Assembly: GCA_019096065.1 (NCBI GenBank)
Contig: JAGUCH010000004.1
Span: 7,502,001 to 7,566,000, forward strand
From: Paracyclopina nana
Lineage: Eukaryota; Arthropoda; Copepoda; Cyclopoida; Cyclopettidae
DNA length: 64,000 nucleotides
Direction of reading: 5' to 3'
Notes under the pieces: model-generated
The model's database searches: none
Seen by the model: only the letters and a program-made list of their open reading frames with translations
What the model was told of the DNA's origin: nothing
Shown here: positions 46,565 to 58,500 of the stretch, piece after piece
Layout of the letters: every line of letters starts with the position of its first letter
Numbering within the stretch: position 1 is the first letter of the stretch
Made by a program: the position numbers and the translations under genes

Positions 46565-49246
46565 CTACAGGGCAAAAATAGTAGCCAAAAATAAGCCTAA
46601 AATAGAAAGATTCATGACAGATCGAGCTGCACCCGAACCATCATCATCATCATCATCATCAGGAAGAACGTATTCCACTGTGATTCTTCCTTCAAGTGAG
46701 GCAGTCAAATTCTGCACACTTTTGATGTAATTTTCCAGGCACACATAATCGGGTGGGCCTACAAATCGATCCTTCAAGATGCCAGCAAACTTGAAAGACT
46801 TTCGGTAATTTTGGGTGGCCAAAAAGCTGGGCAAAGCCACATTGTAGGTCTTGTCATCCTCCAAATCACACCACTTTTCACCTTCTCTCATCTCACAGCC
46901 TTCTTTTGTACCCTCTTCTTGGTCTGGACAAATGGTTTTTAAACTTTGGATCCTGTGGCCAACATTGTCAGCCTTGATGACATACTTGACCTCCAACCCA
47001 GACACTTGCACAAACCTAAGAAAAAATAATCAAAACATTGTCATACTATAAAAAGGCATTATATTTGTATTTTATCTAAGGCTGATAACTTTTAAAATTA
47101 GCTTCTTTGAGGGGAGATTAGATGATTTAGCCCTAGTACAAATTTACCAGCCCGAGCAAAGTGAGCAATCTGATACTTTTTTGACCCAATTAATGCCACT
47201 CTTTTTATAGCTGTACTCACAAAAAATTGGTGGAACCATTTTTCCAATAAGGATCAGACTTCATTGTTTAATGAGTCTTTTATAGTCCAATTATGGTTGT
47301 GAAACTGAACTTCCTTGTCTTGCTCTTATTCACTTTTTTAGCTTTATTTTTACCTGTCAGCATAGCAAGTTTGGTTAGGGCAAAGCTCCCTCACTGTATT
47401 TTCCAACATTTCCCTCAAATCTTTGCCAACAATTGTAATTTTGTCAATTGTATTGTTGAATGGCCAAACATTGAATACATCTTCTCCAGTCACTTCACCA
47501 GCAATAATATCTGACCTGAATAAAAAATACTACATTCATTCATTGAAAAAGTAAACATGAAATAGCTTACCTGATGCCACCATTGTTATGGAAAGCTATG
47601 GTGGTGTCATTCCAGCAAAAGGTTCTCATGACATCAGTGAGTAAATTGCCAATATTGCTCTCATGGCTGCCATTTCTCTGCAAGAATACTTGAGATGTGC
47701 CAATTTGCTCTTTGTAAGGCTCCAACTCTTCAAGCCATTCTTGCATTGCCTCTTTGACCTCTACATCCTCTTCCACTTGATAATCCAGCAGAATTGGTTG
47801 GGCAAAAGATACTCCAGTCCCTTTGACAGGTTTCAACAACTCACCCTGAAAATATAGCTATTCAATATTGCACTCTTTTAATTACTAAGGCAGTACAAAC
47901 CATAGTTTGGCTGTATTTAGTAGAATACATTTGGGATACATCGACTTACCTCACTATCAAAATGGAGGGTCAAATGGCCAAGGTATTTGGTGTAGCAAAA
48001 CACTTGTACCACAGGGACAACTTTTCCTGAAGGTTGGGTAATGTAAGTGGGATAGTCTCCCTTGGGCTCATCAATGGAAGGCAAGTTTTCACCAGTGAAG
48101 AGAAAAGTGTGAGAATGTCCACCCACTACCAAATCCAATTCTGGTATTTGCTCAGCCATTTTCATGTCAATTTCATAGCCTGCATGACCAGCTGCTATGA
48201 TAATGCTAACATTGGCCTCATTTTTAAGCCTGCTGGCTTCCTTTTGCACGGACTCAATTTCATCAGCAAAAGTTATGTTTTCAATGTTGTAGCTGCCATA
48301 GACTCCCCTTTGTAATTACATGCAAATTGGCCAGTTAGGAGCTGTTTGCTCATGAGATAATGGCCATAATTACCTGTCTGAAATGATGTACCCAATGACC
48401 CCTATTCTGACTCCATTCACCTCAATGATGGCTGATTTGTCAATCAAGTTGTCCAATTCAGGGAAGGCTGAAATGTCCAGGTTAGAGCCCACCACAGGAA
48501 ATCCACAGTCTTCTACAAAAGGCTTGAGTCCTTCCACAGAGTCATCAAAGTCATGATTGCCCACTCCCATGACTGTGTAGTTAAACATTTTGGCAATCTT
48601 CAAGATGGGCTCATATTTGAACAAAGAGTACCAAATTGTGCCCTGAAAATGTTGAAAGGCACTTCAGTAGTAAGACTCACTGCAAAAAGACACTTTCTGT
48701 AAAAAAGCTAAAGTACCAGTTAAAAATCCTTTTGTATACTATGTTTTTACATAGCTAATGTGAAAATCATTGAAAAACATCTTTTTAGAAAAAAACCCTG
48801 CTTAAATGTTACAGTAAAAGTGGTAAAAACTTATTTTATTAATTGTATGTACTAATAACTGCCCAAAAAAGACACCGTAAAAACTAAATTTTGCTCAAAA
48901 AACGTATGGAAAAGTTTTCTATCTCCACCTGATAATAGTCTCCAGCATTCAAGAAAATGGACTCAAAGTTTGAGTTGTCTCTGATTTCATCCACTTTGGT
49001 CTTCATCCTTGCCAAGCCACCAAAGCACTTTTTCTCCTCAGCTTGCTCTTTATGGCATCTGCCCACATTTTCATTCACTTCTTCAAAGTGAGCATGAATA
49101 TCATTGATGTGAATCAACTCTAGTGACAAAAACGGGTCTTCTTCTACTGACCTTCCAAAGCAAATTTGGCCATAATTTCCCAGTAGCAAGAAAGCTGTAA
49201 GTGCTAGGAAACAAGGCAATGATGTCCATGCTGTGAGAGGCCCCAT
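46565..49246 (-). CDS. Ecto-5'-nucleotidase / apyrase family enzyme, GPI-type
   Basis: Exons 48929-49246, 48374-48642, 47950-48307, 47571-47845, 47354-47515 and 46565-47015 give 610 residues. After a signal peptide (CFLALTAFLLLGNYG) comes the metallophosphatase domain with the dimetal ligands: LIHINDIHAHFEE, GDYYQ, GNHDFDD, AAGHAGYE and GGHSHTF. The C-terminal substrate-binding domain begins near GELLKP and contains HNNGGIRSDIIAGE. The tail has seven Asp in a row (a CAT repeat at 46638-46661), then Gly-Ser-Gly-Ala and a hydrophobic end (MNLSILGLFLATIFAL), a good GPI signal. It should hydrolyse extracellular AMP or other nucleotides at the cell surface. AMP versus ATP/ADP preference cannot be read from the sequence. 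Confidence 0.94.
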
Positions 49247-49566
49247 TTTGAAATATTATTCTTTGCGAGTGTCTGATAAAAGATGTGTATTTGCTCTCAA
49301 TGTTTACAGTGTTTGATAAGGATTAAGTGCTTGTAATTAATGGCCTTTGTGTTTGCCCTCGAAATGCTTTTTTGGAGGTTTGGAGAGGTGCAGCTTCTAA
49401 GCTTGCGCTTTACTGAGAAAGCACAAATAGTAATCTAAGATAACAAGGCTCAGAATTTGACATCATTTGTATAATTGATGTACTGTAGTCCACCACATTA
49501 GCATGAGGAAATGATATGATAAAATGCTACATTCAGAATTCTGATGATCCAGTTTAGTCTGAAATA
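49247..49566. promoter_or_regulatory. Bidirectional upstream region of 5'-nucleotidase and SLC22 gene
   Basis: A 320-bp gap separates two divergent start codons. It must contain both proximal promoters, but no element is identifiable. Confidence 0.4.
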
Positions 49567-51952
49567 ATGCAGGCTGATGATAATACTGAGACTCAGCCCT
49601 TATTGAGAACATCTAAAACAAGTACAAAGGGAGGAAATGTGGTCAAGAACTATGATGAGATCCTGGCTCACATTGGAGATATGGGAGTTTGGCAATTCTA
49701 TGCCATTGCCATTTTATGGCTGCCCTCAATGGCTGGTGGCATTATTGTGTTACTCTCCAGTTTTACAGCTTTGGAGCCTTCTGCATTCAGATGTGCAATA
49801 CAAGTATGTATTCCTACTTCAGCACCAACCTAGAAAGTTAGCATTTGACCAACTAAGATCATGTCAGTTTTGAAAACTGAAAAGCAATTTGGAAGGAAAG
49901 AGTCTCTTTTATTTGATATTTAATTTGTAGAGCATACTTGTCACTACACATAAATACATAGTTGCTCGAATGTATTTGAATACATTTTTCATTTTTTAGG
50001 AGTGTGATGGACCTTTTGCTAAATATGATGATATTTTAAGCAAAAGTGTTTTGTATGGTAATAACCAGACTACAGATTCCTGCACAAAGCCGACATTTAT
50101 GACGAATGGAACTGACGCAAAGAATTGTTCAGCGGACAGGTTAATCCAGACCGGTTTTGACAAGTGTCACTCAGCAACAGATAGATTCCTCTATGACGAC
50201 TTCGAGTTTGAGTCCACAATTGTAACAGATTTCAGCCTTGTTTGTGACGACAGGTACAAGGTGAGATTTTAATGGCATAATTGTAGATGTATCCAAGGAG
50301 GAAATACACATCTGTATTCTAGGTGGCCTTATCTGGCACTCTGTACTTCATCGGTCTCATTACAGGCGCTATGACAGCAGGATTTCCAGCAGATTATTTC
50401 GGGCGTAAACCTGTGCTCATTTTCTTCATCATCATTGGAGGTGTAAGCAACTTAATTGGTGGCCTTGTATCCACATTTCCGCTTTATGTATTCTTCCGGA
50501 TTCTGGCTGGCATTGGGGAAGAAGGATTGACCATTCTGACCTGCACCATGAGTGTGGAAATGGTGGGGGCAAAATACCAATCTGTGGTGGGCAATGTGAA
50601 CCAAATCTTCTTTGCACTTGGCACAGGCATTGTAAGCAGTATTCCTTACAGTTGCGTTAATGTTGAATACTGTCGCAAAGAATCTTCTTCCTCAAGGCTT
50701 CAAATTCAGTACATGGGACTGAAAGCAAAATTGAGAGTTGATAACCAAGTCTCAATAAAAGTGTATTTTAATCACTTTGCCATAAAAATGTATTGGTATT
50801 TTAGAAAGCAAAGGATCGTTTAATTGTATTCGCTTTTTCAGACTGGGCTGTGTGCATTCTTCATTAGGGATTGGAGATCATTACATTTGGCCACTTCTTG
50901 CTTGATTTTGCCTCAAGTCCTATTATGGTGGGCCATACCAGAGTCTCCAAGGTGGTTGATCACCAAGAAGAAGTGGCAGCCTCTGTCCAAAATCATGGCC
51001 ACCTGCTTCAAATGGAACAAGGCTGAAATGCCATCAGATCTGATCATTCCTTTGGCAAATGAGCCACAAATAAGAGTGCACAAGATTGAGAGGAAGACTG
51101 ACAAAAGTATCTTACAGTGGTACAGTATTTTCACCAGGCCCATTTTGCTGAAGAGAACCTGTATTTTGATCCTGGACTGGGGATTGGTGGCTCTGGTGTA
51201 TTATGGCATAGGCATGAGTATGACTCAGCTTGGAGGGAATATTTTCATCAACTTCATCATGTCAGCAGTGGGAGAAGTTCTTGGCTGTATCTTTAACATC
51301 ATAGTATCCAATTGCTGGGGGCGTAAGCCCACTGTTGTAGTTGGGTAATTCACTTTTCAGCAGCTTTTATCTACTGAAGTAGATCACAAGACACTCGGTA
51401 CACTTTTGTATTTTCCAGTTTCCTAGTGTCTGGTTTATGCTGCATGACAGCTGGCGTATTGCCCACTTCAGGCAACGACTTGCACCAGTTGAGGCTTTTT
51501 CTGCTCATTTTTGGCAAGATTGGCTGCTCAGCTGCCTTGAACACCTGCTATGTCTACACTTCTGAGCTGTTTCCCACTCCAATCAGAAATACAGCTGTTG
51601 GATTCTGGTGAGCTGCCAATACAATATGCAAAATACAGCTGAATACAATTTTGCCCCCTTTGCCAGCTCAATGTCCAGCAGGTTGGTGGCCATGTCAGCT
51701 CCCTTTTTGACTTTGTACTTGCCTGATGTCACTTTCACTCAATTGCCCTTCATCATTTTTGGCTTTGGCACCCTGCTTGGAGCTGGCTTGTCTGTATTTC
51801 TGCCAGAATCTTTGGGCCACCCTCTACCTGACACCTATGAAGATGCTGCCCAAATGGGAACCAAGCCTTTCTGGTCATGCTGGTCCATGTCAAAATTGCA
51901 GGAAGAAATTGACAAGCAAAGAACTTCAATGCTAAATAAACAGCAAAATTAG
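49567..51952 (+). CDS. SLC22-type organic cation/carnitine transporter
   Basis: Exons 49567-49803, 50000-50260, 50323-50631, 50842-51344, 51419-51607 and 51667-51952 give 594 residues. The layout is the SLC22 form of the major facilitator superfamily. A cytosolic start (YDEILAHIGDMGVWQ) leads into TM1. A large Cys-rich extracellular loop with N-glycosylation sequons (NQTT, NGTD, NCS) follows. Then come SLVCDDRYK, TM2-3 with the GRKP motif (FPADYFGRKPVL), VEMVGAKYQSVVGN, and WWAIPESPRWLITKKK before the central loop. The second half has the matching WGRKPTVVVG, YTSELFPTPIRNTAVGF and LPESLGHPLPDT motifs. Twelve TM segments are expected. The substrate is unknown. A copy of a dispersed repeat sits in the 50632-50841 intron. 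Confidence 0.94.
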
Positions 51953-52584
51953 CTGCATAAATTAGCTCACATCTTCAATACACCTTCACTTTTTTGAATT
52001 ACTAAAATTACCCTTATCAGTAAATGCCTCTGTGTAAGCATAAAAGTATTTAGAAAAATACAGACACATTGGCACTAATTGAGGGCTACTTGAAAATTCC
52101 AGCATGTATTAGCATACATACAATGGGACAACCATCAACAATGTTGATATATGTATTTTCCAAGTCAGTATTAATTACATATACATAGTATTTTCGTCTA
52201 TCAATATGCGTAGTTGTAGTACATATATCTGTAGTTGCAGTAGTAGTTTGGGGAGTCAGATCATAATGGTTAGTATATCCTTTTTCTTTAAGTAGGCTTC
52301 TTTTTTCAAAGGTAAAATAATGTGGATGTATTTTTGCTTTTCCAGGGGATATTCAGATCACATTATGAGATTGGAAAAAAGGGTGGATATTCAATGATAA
52401 CAATTACTCCACATCATATCATGCTATTCTCTTCACAATAATCAATGATAATACGAATAATGATGATAATAATAATAATAATAATAACAAAAAAATTGCA
52501 CCAAACGCTTCTCTTCTTGTTGCTGCTGATGAATTGCGAGGTCTTCTATCTTTCATGCTAATGTATGATAATAATTATGATTAA
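51953..52584. other. Intergenic with TAA microsatellite
   Basis: This lies between two converging genes. It is A/T-rich with an ATA/TAA microsatellite at about 52452-52488 and no exon. Confidence 0.45.
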
Positions 52585-55500
52585 TCACTCATTTTCGGCT
52601 GCAGACACAATAGGTATGCTGCTACTGCTAGAAGTTACTGCAGAACATTCAGAATGACCAGCTTCACAGGAGGTGCCATTCTGCATACTTTCTTCAGCGC
52701 TGGCAGCCTCCGCTGGATGATGAGGATGATCTGTGGTTGCTGCGATGTCTTCTTCTTCATTAATATCACCGGCAGAATCAGCCAACAAAATCAAGGCTCT
52801 TCGAGCTGCATCACTTTGACTGGCTACTTGACTGGATCCTTTGCCATGACATACCTGAAAGTAACAGTAATAATGATGGCAAGTCGAGCGGAGCGAAACC
52901 TTCACTGCAGGGCCACAGGGTAAAGTGAAGCGGGAAAAGTAAAAAAACCCCGCTTTTCTTTTATTTAGGCGGATCAATTTCAGCGCAACAGCAAAGTCTC
53001 TAATCATAATTTAGAGTAGCTACAGTTGAGGGTGAAATGTAGCGGAGCGAGTGGATGGAGTTCAGTGGAGGAATGTATGGAGTGTAGCGAAACGAGTGGA
53101 TTTAGAGTAGCGAAATTAGTGGATATAGTGAAGCGGAACGAGTTGACGAAGTGCAGCGGAACGAGTTGATGAAGTGTAGCGGAACGAGTTGATGGAGAGT
53201 AGCGGAACGACTGGAGTGAGTGTAGAGAGATGAGTGGATGGAGTGTAGCGGAACAAGTGAATGTAGTGAAGCGGAATAAGTGAATGTAGTGAAGCAGAAC
53301 AAGTGGAAGGAGTGCAGCGGAAAGAGTGGATAGAGCGCAGCGGAACGAGTGGAAGGAGTGTAACGGAATGAGTAAATGGAATGAAGCAAAACGAGTGCAT
53401 GTAATGTAGCAAAATTAGTGGACGGAGTGTAATTGAACGATTGTAGCGGAAGCATTGGAACGAGTGTAGCGGAGCGAGTAGATGGAGTGTAGCGGAACAA
53501 GTGAATGTAGTAGAGCGGAACAAGTGAATATTGTGAAGCGGAACAAGTGAATGTAGTGAAGCGGAACAAGTGGAAGGAGTGTAACGGAAAGAGTGGATAG
53601 AGCGTAGAGGAACGAGTGGATGGAGTGTAACGGAACGAATAAATGGAATGAAGCAAAACGAGTGCATGTATTGAAGCAAAATTTGTGGACGGAGTGTAAT
53701 TGAACGATTGTAGCGGAAGCATTGGAAGGAGTGTAGTTGAACGAGTTGATGTAGTGTTGCGGAACGAGTTGATGAAGTGTTGCGGAACGAGTGGATTGAA
53801 TGAAGCGAGGAAAGTTAGTGGATGGAGTGAATCGGAACGAGTGGATGGTGTAGCGGACATTACAATTGAATATATGGTAGAGGAATCTTTGGAAGAGATA
53901 AGCGGAGCAATTGCTATTTACTCACTCATTTTTTCATTACGATGGGTTTCGGTTTATATCATTAAAATTAGAAAATGTATGTATCCCATTTAGCTAGCAA
54001 ATAATTCAAGGCATGTAAAACCCAGTGCCGTAGATTAGAGTGTATGCCGCTATGCTTTGAGAGGTTTTAGTGATTGCAGGTTTTTGGACTATGTCGGGAT
54101 GCAGTCAGCCACGCAGGTTGTGGCTGAACTATTCTGGCTTGCCTTCAGCCATGCCTTTCTCACTTTGACTTGTATAATTCAAAATGCTTCATTAATATTT
54201 CACTTTGAGAAACCTTAACTGAATTGATTCTTCATCAAATTATACTCAATTTAAATTTTTCTAGTGAGATAAGGCCAAACATTTCAACTTTTGTTTCATA
54301 AAGCATTTCATTTTCTCTCTCTCCCTCCCTTTGAACGCATACGCATTATTGCTTTGCCAGTGTGACCAGATTTTCCTTCGACTTCATCAAAAGATGCCAA
54401 GCTGATGTAAAAACAGCCAGTCTCATTGCAAACTACATACAATTTTTATATGTGCTTTTTCATGTTGTTAAGTTATTCTTCCCAATAATAATAATAGCAA
54501 TCTTTGCTGATAATAGACAGCCAGCACTGATATCTATGATATTATAGGGAACAAAAGGCAAGCATAATGCATTGGATGATACTGAATTTTTGCGCTCTAT
54601 TGATATATAGATCACAAAGATCATAAAGATCATAAAGATCACTGATCTTTGTGATCTATAAATGGACATTTTTTGTTAATATTTAGATTATAGTGGTGGA
54701 CGCGCTAGCAAAGCTGATCTATGTATGGACATTTTCTATTTACAGAAAACAGAGATTCATATTTAGATCACAGTCAGTGTTTATGATCTGCACATTTTTT
54801 TCAAAAGTCTAGGGTAAACTAAGGCCTTGTTCACCTGCAATAATATTAACAAAATTATGTGCGACTTAATCTGATATTTGCAAATATCTGGTATTTATAC
54901 AATCATTTTTCAGATTTTGACTTTGGAATTGGTCTTTTCCTATCAAAAGCCATCCAACACCAACATTAAAATCCTCAGTGTTTCAGTATTTCTCTCCAGC
55001 ATTTTGACAAAATAACAGCCATGATATGCAAGTTAACAGGCCCTTAATTGGTTTATTTGAAAAGGCAGACTATTCCTCTGTTGGCTCTGGGATATTTTAC
55101 TCATTTTATTTTACATAGTTTGGTAAGGGAACAGGGTATTTAGTGCTCAGGTTGATGTGAGTTGCAATAAAAAAAAGGAACTGAAAGCCAACAAATACTG
55201 CATGAAATTGAAATTGCTCTTTGGCATTTTGTCTCCACTGTTCTGAAAACTGAGTTCATGAAAAATATTAGTAATATTGACACCATTTTGATTTAAGACA
55301 GAATAATATTGAATTCTTAAATCAAGTCTTGCAATTTTAAATAAATCAATGTAGCTTATCCTAGGCTAAGTAAAAAGCTGTGAAGAGTCTTCAATGATCT
55401 TAAAAGGTCCACTTTTGGATCATAAACACTGATTGTGATCTAATCATGAATATCGGTTTTCACTAACTAGAAAATGTCCATATATAGATAAGCTTAGCTA

Positions 55501-58500
55501 GCGCGTCCACCACAGTGATCTAAATATTAACAAAAAATGTCCATTTATAGATCACAAAGATCAGTGATCTTTACAATATTTATGATCTTTGAGATCTATA
55601 TATGGATGGAGCCGAATTTTTGGCTGTCTGGCGTTCATGCGTTCACGCGTCGCAATTGCCGAAAAAATAGCGCATTTTTGTCAGCTTGGCGGTGGGTTCA
55701 CTACATACGGCAGTGAAGCGAAAATCCCGGTATTTTGCTGAGATTTGGCGTGCGCTCGCATCTACCGTACAATAATGACTTTTATTTCGTCACATGTGAA
55801 GAAATAATATCCATTATTGTACGGTTGGCAACTTGAGAGTTCATTCTTCAATTTAAAAAAGACTTGACCGGGAATCGAACCTGGGTCGGCTGGGTGAAAA
55901 GGTTGCACACTGCCAATGTACTAACTGAACTCACATGTTACAAGGCACTTCTGTCATTAAACGCTCTACCAGTTAGTAGTAGGAATTAGTGATGGAATAA
56001 ACACTTTTTTCATCAATTGAATCAAACTTGGATAAAAAATCGGCTAATCTATTAAGTTAATTGCTGAAAAATAAAATGAGCTAGTCAATGCGAATTTGCT
56101 CGAAAATTTCCGCAACACGGTACACTATCGGTCGATCCCGATTTTTTCGGCTCACTTGATGGAATGCTGAGCTGCTACCTGGAGATGCGCGCACTCTATT
56201 GACCGCAAGGCTTGACCTGAAAACGAGCTGACTTTTTTAGGGCCAATTTAATTGTAATATTTTAATATTTTCAGCATTAAAAAGTACTTAAGGGATTCAG
56301 AACCATCACAAAGCTGACAAAAATGTCAATACTGTCCTGATGACTCGTCCATATAGGGTTTTTCGCTCATTCGTAGTAAAATTCCAGATCACTCGTGGCT
56401 TCGCCACTCGGTGATCTTTCATTTGACTACTCATGAGCGAAAAACCCTATATGGACTCGTCATCAGGACAGTATTGTTACATTTTCAAAAACATAAACAA
56501 AGCTGTTTTTGCAAATTTAGTAAAACAAGTGGTAAAGAAAGTGCTCAGATGGTGCTTGTAACACTTAGAATTAAACAAGGAACAGAATGGTACAGATTTG
56601 AGCAATTTTCATGATAGTCAAGAAATTTTGGATCATGAGACATATCATATCCAGGCTTGAGCATGATGGATCGAAAATAAGAAAAATGCCTTAGATTAAC
56701 TTACTCAATTCTCTTACAGTTCCAAACTAGCAGGTTCAACTTGAGAGGCATGAACTATGAAAACAGTGTGACTTAATGAGCATTTATTGCGATTTTTTAA
56801 GCTAATTAATGTGGCATTTTTTAGAAACAAAAATCCGTTTGTTCACTCACATTAGCTGGTGATTTTTGGCGCTATTTTCAAAAAACAATAACAAATTTAA
56901 AACTGGCATATTTTTGCAATCAGGGCACTTTTTTAAATAATTTATTTATTGTTTTATTTATTTCATTGGTCTGAACAAATGTCATTCTCATAAAGGCTTT
57001 GAAAAGTGGCTATATTTGAACTTTTATTAGTAAGCGCAACAATTTGAATGACAAATGCAAATTGAGAGCGCGCAACCCTCTCATCAAGCGGCCCTAGTAA
57101 AACCCTGACTTTGTCCTCCTATTTATATGAGGATGCTACTTTCGAACTGGAGTTAATTGAGTTTTGAATTGATATCATCAATATTATATATCAGCTACTG
57201 AGCAAATGTAATTTTGCCTGAATGCACGCACAAAATACATTTGGTAAATGTATTTGATTGCATGTAGTACATTGAGTGCATATATTGGAACCAAATTTAG
57301 GTTGACTGTATATGTATATGGAGGATTAAATTTGGTCCCATTCTACAATGCTATAATCTGCTGGCAGCCAGAAACAAAGTTTGTCATCCAATGTATTGGC
57401 ACCAAAAGGGAAGAAGTAATGAATACAATTTACCTTAATTAAATTAGAAGCATTCTGAGTGGAGTTTTATATGCATAAGAGCTCAAACTTCCTACATAAA
57501 TTTTTCATTAGAAATTCATGCAGAGAAGCATGCAACTTGCTTAATATTTCAGCCCTGCTGTGGTATAAATCCAAAATGTAGTACTATACAAAATAAGGAG
57601 AACATTGGATTTCAATCCAATAATGGATAATCTACCCTCTTATTTTGTGACTGCATTCATTCATAAATATTTTTTTACCACATTTCACTTTTGTTTCCAA
57701 CTATTTTTTTACCAGCCACATTATTAAATCAAATATTTTGCAAAAAATAATTTTCAGTGCAAAACACTGAAATTGAAGATCACAAAAATGCATTGCTTCT
57801 CATTAATATTTTTCTATTTTTCGCTTACTTCTGAAGCCACAAAAAACTACAGTAAGTTAATAATAGCCCTACCCTTTTATTCTCTTTTCATTATTTGGCA
57901 AACTTATTTTACTGAATTCAGTAGGAGGAGAACTTCCAATTAATGAGGAGGAGAAAGGAGGACACATTCACATATATGAGGGAGAAAAAAGCAAAAGTTC
58001 CAAGATGATGTTGTGACACAAGGTCCCAAGGGACTGTGCATACCAAAAGCAGGAGGAGCAAAAGGTTTTCTGCTGAGAAGTGAAAAGACCCAGGAGATTA
58101 AAAAGCCACCTAGATATTTGCATTATAAAGCAAGCAAAAAATAGGATGCAAAATAAGCCATCTACTATCTAGAAAAAATAGCACTGAAGAGTGATAAACT
58201 GCAGCCAAAACTGCTATGTATACTAGTAAATGGGCTTTCATATTTGGAATAGCATAAAATGCACACAATAAGAGTAAAAGCTCCACTGAGGCAAAAGAAG
58301 AACCCCAAAATGGTGCTTTCACTTCTGGCAGCAGCTCTGGGTGTTAAATTATTGATGTGTCCATAAGAAAAGTTGCTTATAAGTAGTAGTTCTTGGTCAA
58401 GACTCCTCCACAGTTTTTTAATATATTATGCAAGCCTGTAGAACTTTGGAAAAGAATGGGAAGAAAGTAGAAAAGCATCTCATTCAAAAGGCTGCTATTA

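Noticed and set aside
52585..53007. Last Staufen exon read as starting further upstream at MIRDFAV
   Set aside because: Sequence before 52854 is intronic: the acceptor TTTCAG at 52855-52860 starts the dsRBD continuation exactly.
53102..53860. Long minus-strand open frame of 252 codons rich in Pro, Leu, His, Ser and Arg
   Set aside because: It is the translation of the 23-bp minisatellite. Two frames are open for the same reason, and there is no gene-like context.
56330..56360. CTGATGA in the palindrome as the core of a hammerhead ribozyme
   Set aside because: No GAAAC follows the expected stem II on either strand, and the sequence is explained by the palindrome.
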